Assembly: GCA_032622095.1 (NCBI GenBank)
Contig: CP136064.1
Span: forward strand, 261,991,863-262,055,862
DNA length: 64,000 nt
Source of the DNA: Siphonodentalium dalli
Lineage: Eukaryota > Mollusca > Scaphopoda > Gadilida > Siphonodentaliidae
Direction: 5' to 3'
In this document: piece by piece, positions 39,401 through 57,400 of the stretch
Position numbering within the stretch: position 1 is the stretch's first letter
Layout: every line of letters starts with the position of its first letter
The notes under the pieces: generated by a model
Told to the model about the DNA's origin: nothing
Databases searched by the model: none
What the model saw: only the letters and a program-made list of their open reading frames with translations
Made by a program: the position numbers and the translations under genes

Positions 39401-42400
39401 AATCGACAACTTCCCAATAGCTTTCGGGGAAGACCGTTATGAAATGAACATCGCGAGTAAATTCCGCGCGCAAGGCGACATTGATATTCCACATTGCAGA
39501 AGGCGATAACATACCTATATGGCTTATTGGTTTACATTGCATGGACCGATATTGACGATTTAACCACCAAAATGATCGTAAATAGAGAGTTCTATAGACG
39601 TACATCCGATATAGGATTTCCGTCTGCTTTTTTCTAACAGACTGTCTATACCCCCGATAATAATGAACATGACTGTCTATACCCCCGATAATAATGAACA
39701 TGACTGTATATACCCCCGATAATAATGAACATGACTGTCAATTCCCCCGATATTAATGAACATGACTGTCTATACCCCCTATAATAATGAGCATGGCTGT
39801 CAATACCCTCGATAATAATGAACATGACTGTCTATACCCCCGATATTAATGAACATGACTGTCTATACCCTCGATAATAGTGAACATGACTGGCTATACC
39901 CCCGATAATAATGAACATGACTGTCTATACCACCTATAATAATGAACATTACTGTCTATACCCCCGATAATAATGAACATGACAGTCTATACCCCGATAT
40001 TAACGAACATGACTGTCTATACCCCTATAATAATGAGCATGACTGTCTATACCCTCGATAATAATGAACATGACTGTCTATACCCCCGATATTAATGAAC
40101 ATGACTGTATATACCCCCGATATTAATGAACATGACCCTATACCCCCGATACTAATGAACATGACTGTCTACACCCCGATATTAATGAACATGAATGTCT
40201 ATACCCCCGATAATAATGAACATGACTGTCTATACCCCCGATATTAATGAACATGACTGTCTATTCCCTCGATATTAATGAACATGACTGTATATACCCC
40301 CCGGTAATAATGAACATGACTGTCTATACCCCGATAATAATGAACATGAATGTCTATACCCCCGATATTAATGAACATGACTGTCTATTCCCTCGATATT
40401 AATGAACATGACTGTATATACCCCCGGTAATAATGGACATGGCTGTCTATACCCTCGATAATAATGAACATGACTGTCTATACCCCCGATAATAATGAAC
40501 ATGACTGTCAATTCCCCCGATATTAATGAACATGACTGTCTATAACCCCTATAATAATGAGCATGGCTGTCAATACCCTCGATAATAATGAACATGACTG
40601 GCTATACCCCCGATAATAATGAACATGACTGTCTATACCCCCAATATTAATGAACATGACTGTCAATACCCCCGATGTTAATGAACATGACTGTCTATAG
40701 CCTCTATATTAATGAACACGACTGTATATACCCCCGATAATAATGAACATGACTATCTATACCCCGATAATAATGAACATGACTGTATATACCCCCGGTA
40801 ATAATGAACATGACTGTCTATACCCCGATAATAATGAACATGACTGTCTTTACCCCCGATATTAATGAACATGACTGTCTATACCCTCGATATTAATGAA
40901 CATGACTGTATATACCCCCGACAATAATGAACATGACTACCTATACCCCGATAATAATTAACATGACTGTCTATACCCCCCGATAATAATGAACATGACT
41001 GTCTAAACCCCCGATATTAATTAACATGACTGTCTATACCCCGAATAATAATGAACATGACTGTATATACCCCCGGTAATAATGAACATGACTGTCTATA
41101 CCCTCGATATTAATGAACATGTCTATATACCCCGGTAATAATGAACATGACTGTCTATACCCCGATAATAATGAACATGACTGTCTATACCCCGATAATA
41201 ATGAACATGACTGTCTATACCCCGGATAATAATGAACATGACTGGCTATACCCCCGATAATAATGAACATGACTGTCTATACCCCCGATATTAATGAACA
41301 TGTCTGTCTATACCCTCGATATTAATGAACATGTCTATATACCCCCGGTAATAATGAACATGACAGTCTATACCCCGATAATAATGAACATGACTGTCTA
41401 TACCCCCGATAATAATGAACATGACTGTCTATACGCCGGATAATAATGAACATGACAGTCTATACCCCCGATAATAATGAACATGACTGTCTATACCCCC
41501 GATAATAATGAACATGACTGTCTATACCCCCGGTAATAATGAACATATCTGGCTATACCCCCGATAATAATGAACATGACTGGCTATACCCCCGATAATA
41601 GTGAACATGACTGTCTATACCCCCAATAATAATGAACATGATTGTCTATACCCCCGATAATAATGAACATGACGGTATATACCCTCGATAATAATGAACA
41701 TGACTATCTATACCCCCCGATAATAATGAACATGACAGTCTATACCACCGATAATAATGAACATGACTGTCTATACCCTCGATAATAATGAACATGACTG
41801 TCTATACCTCCTATACTAATGAACATGACTGTCTATACCCCGATAATAATGTTCATGACAGTCTATACCCCCGATAATAATGAACATGACTGTCTATACC
41901 CCCGATAATAATGAACATGACTGTCTATACCATCGATAATAATGAACATGACTGTCTATACGCCCGATATTAATTAACATGACTGTCTATACCCTCGATA
42001 ATAATGAACATGCCTGTCTATACCCCCGATAATAATGAACATGACTGTCTATATCCATATATTAGTGAACATGACTGCCTATACCCCCGATAATAATGAA
42101 CATGACTGTCTATACCATCGATAATAATGAACATGACTGTCTATAGGCCCGATATTAATTAACATGACTGTCTATTCCATCGATAATATTGAACATGACT
42201 GTCTATACGCCCGATATTAATTAACATGACTGTATATACCCTCGATAATAATGAACATGACTGTCTATACCCCGATAATAATGAACATGAATATCTATAC
42301 GCCCGATAATAATGAACATGACTCTCTATACCCCAGATAAAAATGAACATGACAGTCTATACCCTCGATAATAATGAACATGACTGTATATACCCCCGAT

Positions 42401-45400
42401 AATAATGAACATGACTGTCTATACCCCAGATAAAAATGAACATGACAGTCTATACCCTCGATAATAATGAACATTACTGTCTATACCCCAGATAAAAAGG
42501 AACATGACAGTCTATACCCTCGATAATAATGAACATGACTGTCTTTACCCTCGATATTAATGAACATGACTCTCTATACCCTCGATATTAATGAAGATGA
42601 CTCTCTATACCCTCGATATTAATGAACATGACTGTCTATACCCCCTATAATAATGAACATGACTGTCTATTACCCCCATAATAATGAACATGACTGTCTA
42701 TACCCTCGATAATAATGAACATGACTGTCTATACCCCCGATATTAATGATCATGACTGTCCATACCCTCGATATTAATGAACATGACTGTCTATACCCTC
42801 GATATTAATGAACATGAATGTCTATACCCCCTATAATAATGAACATGACTGTCTGTACCCTCGATAATAATGAACATGACTGTCTATACCCCCGATATTA
42901 ATGAACATGACTGTCTATACCCTCGATAATAATGACCATGACTGTCTATAACCCCTATAATAATGAACATGACTGTCTATACCCCCGATATTAATGAACA
43001 GGACTGTCTATAACCTCGACAATAATGAACATGACTGTCTATACCCCCTATAATAATGAAAACGACTGTCAATACCCCCGATATTAATAAACATGACTGT
43101 ATATACCCTCGATATTAATGAACATGACTGTATATACCCCCGATAATAATGAACATGATTATCTATACCCCGATAATATTGAACATGACTGTCTATACCC
43201 CCGATAATAATGAACATGACTGTAAATACCCCCGATATTAATGAACATGACTGGCTATACCCAGATAATAATGAACATGACTGTCTATACCCCGATAATA
43301 ATGGACATGACTGTCTATACCCCCGATATTAATGAACATGACTGGCTATACCCAGATAATAATGAACATGACTGGCTATACCCCGATATTAATGAACATG
43401 AATGTCTATACACAGATAATAATGAACATGACTGTCTATACCCCGACGATAATGAGCATGACTGTCTACACCCCCGATAATAATGAACATGACTGTCTAT
43501 ACCCCGATAATAATGAACATGACTGTCTATACCCCCGATAATAATGAACATGACTGTATATACTCCCGATAATAATGAACATGACTGTCTATACCCCGGA
43601 TAATAATGAACATGACTGTCTATACCCCCGATAATAATGAACATGACTACCTATACCCCGATAATAATGAACATGACTGTCTATACCCCGATAATAATGA
43701 ACATGACAGTATATACCTCCCGGTAATAATGAACATGACTGTCTATACCCCCGATAATAATGAACATGACTGTCTTTACCCCCGATAATAATGAACATGA
43801 CTGTCTATACCCCCTATAATAATGAACATGACTGTATATACCCCGATAATAATGAACATGACTGTCTATACCCCCGATAATAATGAACATGACTATCTAT
43901 ACCCCGATAATAATGAACATGACTGTCTATACCCCGATAATAATGAACATGACTGTCTATACCCCCGATAATAATAAATATGACGGTATATACCCTCGAT
44001 AATAATGAACATGACTGTCTATACCCCGATAATAATGAACATGTCTATATACCCCCAGTAATAATGAACATGACTGTCTATACCCCGATAATAATGAACA
44101 TGACTGTCTATACCCCCTATAATAATGAACATGACTGTCTATACCCCCGATAATAATGAACATGACTGTCTATACCCCGGATAATAATGAACATGACTAT
44201 CTATACCCCGATAATAATTAACATTACTGGCTATAACCCCTATAATAATGAACATGACTGTCTATACCCCGATAATAATGAACATGACTGTCTATACCCC
44301 GGATAATAATGAACATGACTGTCTATGCCCCGATAATAATGAACATGGCTGGCTATACCCCCGATAATAATGAACATGACTGTCTATACCCCCTATAATA
44401 ATGAACATGACTGTCAATACCCCGATATTAATGAACATGACTGTCTATACCCTCTATATTAATGAACATGACTGTATATACCCCCGATAATAATGAACAT
44501 GACTATCTATACCCCGATAATAATGAACATGACTGTATATACACCCGGTAATAATGAACATGACTGTCTATACCCCGATAATAATGTACATGACTGTCTT
44601 TACCCCCGATATTAATGAACATGACTGTCTATTCCCTCGATATTAATGAACATGACTGTATATACCCCCGACAATAATGAACATGACTATCTATACCCCG
44701 ATAATAATGAACATGACTGTCTATACCCCCCAATAATAATGAACATGACTGTCTATACCCTCGATATTAATGAACATGACTGTATATACCCACGACAATA
44801 ATGAACATGACTATCTATACCCCGATAATAATGAACATGACTGTCTATACCCCGATAATAATGAACATGACTGTCTATACCCCGATAATAATGAACATGA
44901 CTGTCTAACCCCCCGATAATAATGAACATGACTGTCTATACCCCCGATAATAATGAACATGACTGTCTATACCCAGATAATAGTGAACATGAATGTCTAT
45001 ACCCCGATAATAATGAGCATGACTGTCTATACCCCCGATCATAATGAACACGACTGTCTATACCCCGGATAATAATGAACATGACTGTCTATACCCCCGA
45101 TAATAATGAACATGACTGTCTATACCCTCGATTATATTGAACACGACAGTCTATACCCCCGATATTAATGAACATGACTGTCTATACCCTCGATATTAAT
45201 GAACATGTCTCTAAATACCCCCGGTAATAATGAACATGACAGTCTATACCCCGATAATAATGAACATGACTGTCTATACCCTCGATTATAATGAACATGA
45301 CTGTCTATACCCCGGATAATAATGAACATGACTGTCTATACCCCCGATAATAATGAACATGACTGTCTATACCCTCGATTATATTGAACACGACTGTCTA

Positions 45401-48400
45401 TACCCCCGATATTAATGAACATGACTTTCTCTACCCCCGATAATAATGAACATGACTGTCTATACCCCCGATAATAATGAACATGACTGTCTATACCCCC
45501 GATATTAATGAACATGACTGTCTATACCCTCGATATTAATGAACATGTCTGTATATACCCCCGGTAATAATGAACATGACTGTATATACCCCCGATAATA
45601 ATGAACATGAATGTCTATACCCCCGATAATAATGAACATGACTGTCTATATTTTCGATATTAATGAACATGACTGTCTTTACCCTCGATATTAATGAACA
45701 TGACTGTCTATACCCCCGATAATAATGAACATGACTGTCTATACCCCCTATAATAATGAACATGACTGTCTATACCTTCGATATTAATGAACATGACTGT
45801 CTTTACCCTCGATATTAATGAACATGACTGTCTATACCCCGATAATAATGAACATGACTGTCTATACCCCCGATAATAATGAACATGACTGTCTATACCC
45901 CGATAATAATGAACATGACTGTCTTTACCCTCGATATTAATGATCATGACTGTCTATACCCCCGGTAATAATGAGCATGACTGTCTATACCTTCGACATT
46001 AATGAACATGACTGTCTATACCCCGATAATAATGAACATGACTGTCTATACCCCCGATAATAATGAACATGACTGTCTATACCCCGATAATAATGAACAT
46101 GACTGTCTATACCTCCGATAATAATGAACATGACTGTCTATACCCCCGATAATAATGAACATGACTGTCTATACCCTCGATAGTAATGAACATGACTGTC
46201 TATACCCCCGATATAAATGAACATGACTGTCTATACCCCCGATAATAATGAACATGACTGTCTATAACTCCGATAATAATGAACATGACTGTCTACACCC
46301 CCGGTAATAATGAACATGACTGTATATACCCCCGATAATAATGAACATGACTGTCTATACCCCCGATAATAATGAACATGACTGTCTATACCCCGATAAT
46401 AATGAACATGACTGTCTTTACCCTCGATATTAATGAACATGACTGTCTATACCCCCGATAATAATGAACATGACTGTCTATACCTTCGATATTAATGAAC
46501 ATGACTGTCTTTACCCTCGATATTAATGAACATGACTGTCTATAACCCCGATAATAATGAGCATGACTGTCTATACCTTCGATATTAATGAACATGACTG
46601 TCTATACCCCCGGTAATAATGAACATGACTGTATATACCCCCGATAATAATGAACATGACTGTCTATACCCCGATAATAATGAACATGACTGTCTATACC
46701 ACTGATAATAATGAACATGACTGTCTATACCCCGATAATAATGAACATGACTGTCTATACCTCCGATAATAATGAACATGACTGTCTATACCCCCGGTAA
46801 TAATGAACATGACTGTATATACCCCCGATAATAATGAACATGACTCTCTATACCCCGATAATAATGAACATGACTGTCTATACCTCCGATAATAATGAAC
46901 ATTACTGTCTATACCTCCTATAATAATGAACATGACTGTCTATACCCTCGATTATAATGAACATGACTGTCTATACCTCCGATAATAATGAACATGACTG
47001 TCTATACCCCCGATAATAATGAACATGACTATCTATACCCCGATAATAATGAACATGACTGTATATACCCCCGGTAATAATGAACATGACTGTCTATACC
47101 CCGATAATAATGTACATGACTGTCTTTACCCCCGATATTAATGAACATGACTTTATATACCCCCGACAATAATGAACATGACTATCTATACCCCGATAAT
47201 AATGAACATGACTGTCTATACCCCCGATAATAATGAACATGACTGTCTATACCCTCGATATTAATGAACATGACTGTATATACCCACGACAATAATGAAC
47301 ATGACTATCTATACCCCGATAATAATGAACATGACTGTCTATACCCCGATAATAATGAACATGACTGTCTATACCCCGATAATAATGAACATGACTGTCT
47401 AACCCCCCGATAATAATGAACATGACTGTCTATTCCCCCGATAATAATGAACATGACTGTCTATACCCAGATAATAGTGAACATGAATGTCTATACCCCG
47501 ATAATAATGAGCATGACTGTCTATACCCCCGATCATAATGAACACGACTGTCTATACCCCGGATAATAATGAACATGACTGTCTATACCCCCGATAATAA
47601 TGAACATGACTGTCTATACCCTCGATTATATTGAACACGAGAGTCTATACCCCCGATATTAATGAACATGACTGTCTATACCCTCGATATTAATGAACAT
47701 GTCTCTAAATACCCCCGGTAATAATGAACATGACAGTCTATACCCCGATAATAATGAACATGACTGTCTATACCCTCGATTATAATGAACATGACTGTCT
47801 ATACCCCGGATAATAATGAACATGACTGTCTATACCCCCGATAATAATGAACATGACTGTCTATACCCTCGATTATATTGAACACTACTGTCTATACCCC
47901 CGATATTAATGAACATGACTTTCTCTACCCCCGATAATAATGAACATGACTGTCTATACCCCCGATAATAATGAACATGACTGTCTATACCCCGATAATA
48001 ATGAACATGACTGTCTATACCCCCGATATTAATGAACATGACTGTCTATACCCTCGATATTAATGAACATGTCTGTATATACCCCCGGTAATATGAACAT
48101 GACAGTCTATACCCCGATAATAATGAACATGACTGTCTATACCCCCGATATTAATGAACATGACTGTCTATACCCCCGATAATAATGAACATGACTGTCT
48201 ATACCCCCGATAATAATGAACATGACTGTCTATACCCAGATAATAATGAACATGACTGTCTTTACCCCCGATAATAATGAACATGACTGTCTATACCCCC
48301 GATATTAATGAACATGTCTGTCCATACCCTCGATATTAATGAACATGTCTATATACCCCCGGTAATAATGAACATGACAGTCTATACCCCGATAATAATG

Positions 48401-51400
48401 AACATGACTGTCTATACCCCCGATAATAATGAACTTGACTGTCTATACGCCGGATAATAATGAACATGACTGGCTATACCCCCGATAATAGTGAACATGA
48501 CTGTCTATACCCCCGATAATAATGAACATGATTGTCTATACCCCCGATAATAATGAACATGACTGTCTATACCCCCGATAATAATGAATATGACTGTCTA
48601 TACCCTCGAGAATAATGAACATGACTGTCTATACCACCGATGATAATGAAAATGACTGTCTATACCCCCATATAATAATGCACATGACTGTCTATACCCC
48701 CCTATAATAATGAACATGACTGTCTATACCCCCGATAATAATGCACATGACTGTCTATACCCCTATAATAATGAACATGACTGTTTATACCCAGATACTA
48801 ATGAACATGACTATCTATACCACCGATAATAATGAACATGACTGTCTATACCCCCGATAATAATGAACATGACTGTCTATACCCCCGATAATAATGAACA
48901 TGACTGGCTATACCCCCGATAATAATGAACATGACTGTCTATACCACCGATAATAATGATAATAATGAACATGACTATCTATGCCCCCGATAATAATGAA
49001 CATGACTATATATTCCCCCGATAATAATGCACATGACTGAATATATCCCCGATAATAATGAACATGACTGGCTATACCCCCGATAATAATGAACATGACT
49101 GTATATACCCCCGATAATAATGAACATGACTGTCTATACCCCGATAATAATTAACATGACTGTCTATACCCCAGATAATAATGAACATGAATGTCTATAC
49201 CCCCGATAATAATGAACATGACTGTCTTTACCCTCGATATTAATGAACATGACTGTCTATACCCCGATAATAATTAACATGACTGTCTATACCCCAGATA
49301 ATAATGAACATGAATGTCTATACCCCCGATAATAATGAACATGACTGTCTATACCTTCGATATTAATGAACATGACTGTCTTTACCCTCGATATTAATGA
49401 ACATGACTGTCTATACCCCCGATAATAATGAACATGACTGTCTATACCCCCTATAATAATGAACATGACTGTCTATACCTTCGATATTAATGAACATGAC
49501 TGTCTTTACCCTCGATATTAATGAACATGACTGTCTATACCCCGATAATAATGAACATGACTGTCTATACCCCCGATAATAATGAACATGACTGTCTATA
49601 CCCCGATAATAATGAACATGACTGTCTTTACCCTCGATATTAATGATCATGACTGTCTATACCCCCGGTAATAATGAGCATGACTGTCTATACCTTCGAC
49701 ATTAATGAACATGACTGTCTATACCCCGATAATAATGAACATGACTGTCTATACCCCCGATAATAATGAACATGACTGTCTATACCCCGATAATAATGAA
49801 CATGACTGTCTATACCTCCGATAATAATGAACATGACTGTCTATACCCCCGATAATAATGAACATGACTGTCTATACCCTCGATAATAATGAACATGACT
49901 GTCTATACCCCCGATATAAATGAACATGACTGTCTATACCCCCGATAATAATGAACATGACTGTCTATAACTCCGATAATAATGAACATGACTGTCTACA
50001 CCCCCGGTAATAATGAACATGACTGTATATACCCCCGATAATAATGAACATGACTGTCTATACCCCCGATAATAATGAACATGACTGTCTATACCCCGAT
50101 AATAATGAACATGACTGTCTTTACCCTCGATATTAATGAACATGACTGTCTATACCCCCGATAATAATGAACATGACTGTCTATACCTTCGATATTAATG
50201 AACATGACTGTCTTTACCCTCGATATTAATGAACATGACTGTCTATAACCCCGATAATAATGAGCATGACTGTCTATACCTTCGATATTAATGAACATGA
50301 CTGTCTATACCCCCGGTAATAATGAACATGACTGTATATACCCCCGATAATAATGAACATGACTGTCTATACCCCGATAATAATGAACATGACTGTCTAT
50401 ACCACTGATAATAATGAACATGACTGTCTATACCCCGATAATAATGAACATGACTGTCTATACCTCCGATAATAATGAACATGACTGTCTATACCCCCGG
50501 TAATAATGAACATGACTGTATATACCCCCGATAATAATGAACATGACTATCTATACCCCGATAATAATGAACATGACTGTCTATACCTCCGATAATAATG
50601 AACATTACTGTCTATACCTCCTATAATAATGAACATGACTGTCTATACCCTCGATTATAATGAACATGACTGTCTATACCTCCGATAATAATGAACATGA
50701 CTGTCTATACCCCCGATAATAATGAACATGACTATCTATACCCCGATAATAATGAACATGACTGTATATACCCCCGGTAATAATGAACATGACTGTCTAT
50801 ACCCCGATAATAATGTACATGACTGTCTTTACCCCCGATATTAATGAACATGACTTTATATACCCCCGACAATAATGAACATGACTATCTATACCCCGAT
50901 AATAATGAACATGACTGTCTATACCCCCGATAATAATGAACATGACTGTCTATACCCTCGATATTAATGAACATGACTGTATATACCCACGACAATAATG
51001 AACATGACTATCTATACCCCGATAATAATGAACATGACTGTCTATACCCCGATAATAATGAACATGACTGTCTATACCCCGATAATAATGAACATGACTG
51101 TCTAACCCCCCGATAATAATGAACATGACTGTCTATTCCCCCGATAATAATGAACATGACTGTCTATACCCATATAATAGTGAACATGAATGTCTATACC
51201 CCGATAATAATGAGCATGACTGTCTATACCCCCGATCATAATGAACACGACTGTCTATACCCCGGATAATAATGAACATGACTGTCTATACCCCCGATAA
51301 TAATGAACATGACTGTCTATACCCTCGATTATATTGAACACGACAGTCTATACCCCCGATATTAATGAACATGACTGTCTATACCCTCGATATTAATGAA

Positions 51401-54400
51401 CATGTCTCTAAATACCCCCGGTAATAATGAACATGACAGTCTATACCCCGATAATAATGAACATGACTGTCTATACCCTCGATTATAATGAACATGACTG
51501 TCTATACCCCGGATAATAATGAACATGACTGTCTATACCCCCGATAATAATGAACATGACTGTCTATACCCTCGATTATATTGAACACTACTGTCTATAC
51601 CCCCGATATTAATGAACATGACTTTCTCTACCCCCGATAATAATGAACATGACTGTCTATACCCCCGATAATAATGAACATGACTGTCTATACCCCGATA
51701 ATAATGAACATGACTGTCTATACCCCCGATATTAATGAACATGACTGTCTATACCCTCGATATTAATGAACATGTCTGTATATACCCCCGGTAATATGAA
51801 CATGACAGTCTATACCCCGATAATAATGAACATGACTGTCTATACCCCCGATATTAATGAACATGACTGTCTATACCCCCGATAATAATGAACATGACTG
51901 TCTATACCCCCGATAATAATGAACATGACTGTCTATACCCAGATAATAATGAACATGACTGTCTTTACCCCCGATAATAATGAACATGACTGTCTATACC
52001 CCCGATATTAATGAACATGTCTGTCTATACCCTCGATATTAATGAACATGTCTATATACCCCCGGTAATAATGAACATGACAGTCTATACCCCGATAATA
52101 ATGAACATGACTGTCTATACCCCCGATAATAATGAACTTGACTGTCTATACGCCGGATAATAATGAACATGACTGGCTATACCCCCGATAATAGTGAACA
52201 TGACTGTCTATACCCCCGATAATAATGAACATGATTGTCTATACCCCCGATAATAATGAACATGACTGTCTATACCCCCGATAATAATGAATATGACTGT
52301 CTATACCCTCGAGAATAATGAACATGACTGTCTATACCACCGATGATAATGAAAATGACTGTCTATACCCCCATATAATAATGCACATGACTGTCTATAC
52401 CCCCCTATAATAATGAACATGACTGTCTATACCCCCGATAATAATGCACATGACTGTCTATACCCCTATAATAATGAACATGACTGTTTATACCCAGATA
52501 CTAATGAACATGACTATCTATACCACCGATAATAATGAACATGACTGTCTATACCCCCGATAATAATGAACATGACTGTCTATACCCCCGATAATAATGA
52601 ACATGACTGGCTATACCCCCGATAATAATGAACATGACTGTCTATACCACCGATAATAATGATAATAATGAACATGACTATCTATGCCCCCGATAATAAT
52701 GAACATGACTATATATTCCCCCGATAATAATGCACATGACTGAATATATCCCCGATAATAATGAACATGACTGGCTATACCCCCGATAATAATGAACATG
52801 ACTGTATATACCCCCGATAATAATGAACATGACTGTATATACCCCCGATAATAATGAACATGACTGTATATATCCCCGATAATAATGAACATGACTGTCT
52901 ATACCCCCGATAATAATGAACATGACTGTCTATACCCCCTATAATAATGAACATGACTGTCTATACCCCCGATAATAATGAACATGACTCAATATATACC
53001 GACAATATTGAACATGACTGTCTATACCCCCAATAATAATGAACATGACTGTCCATACCCCCGATAATAATGAACATTACTGTCTATATCACCGATAATA
53101 ATGAACATGACTGTCTATACCCCCGATAATAATGAACATGACTGTCTATACCCCGATAATAATGAACATGACTGTTTGTACCCCGATAATGAACATGACT
53201 GTCTATACCCCCGATAATAATGAACATGACTGTTTATACCCCCGATAATAATGAACATGACTGTCTATACCCCCGATAATAATGAGCATGACTGTTTATA
53301 CCCTCGATAATAATGAACGTGACTGTCTATACCCCCGATAATAATGAACATGACTGGCTATACCCCCGATAATAATGAACATGACTGTCTATACCCCGAT
53401 AATAATGAACATGACTGTCTATACCCCCGATAATAATGAACATGACTCTCTATACCCCCTATAATAATGGACATGACTGTCTATACCCTCGATAATAATG
53501 AACATGACTGTCTATACCCCCAATAATAATGAACATGACTGTCTATACCCCGATAATAATGAACATGACTGTATATACCCCCGGTAATAATGAACATGAC
53601 TGTCTATACCCCGATAATAATGTACATGACTGTCTTTACCCCCTATATTAATGAACATGACTGTCTATTCCCTCCATATTAATGAACATGACTGTATATA
53701 CCCCCGACAATAATGAACATGACTATCTATACCCCGATAATAATGAACATGACTGTCTATACCCCCGATAATAATGAACATGACGGTCTATACCCTCGAT
53801 ATTAATGAACATGACTGTATATACCCACGACAATAATGAACATGACTATCTATACCCCGATAATAATGAACATGACTGTCTATACCCCGATAATAATGAA
53901 CATGACTGTCTATACCCCGATAATAATGAACATAACTGTCTAACCCCCCGATAATAATGAACATGACTGTCTATTCCCCCGATAATAATGAACATGACTG
54001 TCTATACCCAGATAATAGTGAACATGAATGTCTATACCCCGATAATAATGAGCATGACTGTCTATACCCCCGATCATAATGAACACGACTGTCTATACCC
54101 CGGATAATAATGAACATGACTGTCTATACCCCCGATAATAATGAACATGACTGTCTATACCCTCGATTATATTGAACACGACAGTCTATACCCCCGATAT
54201 TAATGAACATGACTGTCTATACCCTCGATATTAATGAACATGTCTCTAAATACCCCCGGTAATAATGAACATGACAGTCTATACCCCGATAATAATGAAC
54301 ATGACTGTCTATACCCTCGATTATAATGAACATGACTGTCTATACCCCGGATAATAATGAACATGACTGTCTATACCCCCGATAATAATGAACATGACTG

Positions 54401-57400
54401 TCTATACCCTCGATTATATTGAACACGACTGTCTATACCCCCGATATTAATGAACATGACTTTCTCTACCCCCGATAATAATGAACATGACTGTCTATAC
54501 CCCCGATAATAATGAACATGACTGTCTATACCCCGATAATAATGAACATGACTGTCTATACCCCCGATATTAATGAACATGACTGTCTATACCCTCGATA
54601 TTAATGAACATGTCTGTATATACCCCCGGTAATATGAACATGACAGTCTATACCCCGATAATAATGAACATGACTGTCTATACCCCCGATATTAATGAAC
54701 ATGACTGTCTATACCCCCGATAATAATGAACATGACTGTCTATACCCCCGATAATAATGAACATGACTGTCTATACCCAGATAATAATGAACATGACTGT
54801 CTTTACCCCCGATAATAATGAACATGACTGTCTATACCCCCGATATTAATGAACATGTCTGTCTATACCCTCGATATTAATGAACATGTCTATATACCCC
54901 CGGTAATAATGAACATGACAGTCTATACCCCGATAATAATGAACATGACTGTCTATACCCCCGATAATAATGAACTTGACTGTCTATACGCCGGATAATA
55001 ATGAACATGACTGGCTATACCCCGATAATAGTGAACATGACTGTCTATACCCCCGATAATAATGAACATGATTGTCTATACCCCCGATAATAATGAACAT
55101 GACTGTCTATACCCCCGATAATAATGAATATGACTGTCTATACCCTCGAGAATAATGAACATGACTGTCTATACCACCGATGATAATGAAAATGACTGTC
55201 TATACCACAATATAATAATGCACATGACTGTCTATACCCCCCTATAATAATGAACATGACTGTCTATACCCCCGATAATAATGCACATGACTGTCTATAC
55301 CCCTATAATAATGAACATGACTGTTTATACCCAGATACTAATGAACATGACTATCTATACCACCGATAATAATGAACATGACTGTCTATACCCCCGATAA
55401 TAATGAACATGACTGTCTATACCCCCGATAATAATGAACATGACTGGCTATACCCCCGATAATAATGAACATGACTGTCTATACCACCGATAATAATGAT
55501 AATAATGAACATGACTATCTATGCCCCCGATAATAATGAACATGACTATATATTCCCCCGATAATGATGCACATGACTGAATATATCCCCGATAATAATG
55601 AACATGACTGGCTATACCCCCGATAATAATGAACATGACTGTATATACCCCCGATAATAATGAACATGACTGTATATACCCCCGATAATAATGAACATGA
55701 CTGTATATATCCCCGATAATAATGAACATGACTGTCTATACCCCCGATAATAATGAACATGACTGTCTAAACCCCCTATAATAATGAACATGACTGTCTA
55801 TACCCCCGATAATAATGAACATGACTCAATATATACCGACAATATTGAACATGACTGTCTATACCCCCGATAATAATGAACATGACTGTCCATACCCCCG
55901 ATAATAATGAACATTACTGTCTATATCACCGATAATAATGAACATGACTGTCTATACCCCCGATAATAATGAACATTACTGTCTATACCCCGATAATAAT
56001 GAACATGACTGTCTGTACCCCGATAATGAACATGACTGTCTATACCCCCGATAATAATGAACATGACTGTTTATACCCCCGATAATAATGAACATGACTG
56101 TCTATATCCCCGATAATAATGAGCATGACTGTTTATACCCTCGATAATAATGAACGTGACTGTCTATACCCCCGATAATAATGAACATGACTGGCTATAC
56201 CCCCGATAATAATGAACATGACTGTCTATACCCCGATAATAATGAACATGACTGTCTATACCCCCGATAATAATGAACATGACTCTCTATACCCCCAATA
56301 ATAATGAACATGACTGTCTATACCCCCGATAATAATGAACATGGCTGTCTATACCACCGATATTAATGGACATGACTGTATATACCCCCGATAATAATTA
56401 ACATGACTGTCTATACCCCCGATAATAATGAACATTACTGTCTATACCCCGATAATAATGAACATGATTTTATGGTGCCCATATTCAGAATGAGCAATGG
56501 ATGATGCCACAGTGTCCTGGGCCCACAAACAAGGTACCCTGCCTTGCTCACCGGAAGCTTACATTCCGCTAATGATGAACAGACAGTCTGCCGTCAGAGC
56601 AGTTTTAGCCAGTAAAAAATATAAATAGTATAAATAAAATTGTAGAGAACCCTGAATCTCATGAATTGCTTACAAAGCACAACATGTGCAACTTTTAATC
56701 CCACTCGCAGTCGTGGCCAGGTTATTTTGTTTATATAATCTTCGGAGGTGCCGTTGTTGTCAGCGAGAGGTATCGGAATCCACCGAGATCGCAGCAGCCG
56801 CACGAATTACTATATTTTACAGATTCCCGCGTTATCATAACAGCCACGTTTATATCTCCGTGGCTGATATTTTAGTATTATATGCATATCACAAAATTCC
56901 CCGGACTATGTATAGGTTATATCAATCAATAATGATCTCTTGGACCGAAGAATCATAGTTGTGGTATGTCCGTCAAAATTGGGAGGTATAGAACCTGTCC
57001 GAAAATTCAAATTGGCCGCGTTCACGTTGTATAATTGTAGCATGTCCGTCATCAATGGGAAGTAACGAACTTTTCCGAAAATACTATTTTTATTTTTTAC
57101 TGGCTAAAACTGCTCTGACGGCAGACTGTCTGTTCATCATTAGCGGAATGTAAGCTTCCGGTGAGCAAGGCAGGGTACCTTGTTTGTGGGCCCAGGACAC
57201 TGTGGCATCACCCATTGCTCATTCTGAATATGGGCACCATAAAACCAACTTTGGTTATAATTTAAAGGTATGCATACTAACAATTTTTTATAATTACCTA
57301 CGACAATTTTAAGTTAACTTTTTATAAATGCATTCAATTATAACCATAGTGAATACTATGATTGTTACATAACAATAGTAACAAATAATTCAACCTAAAT

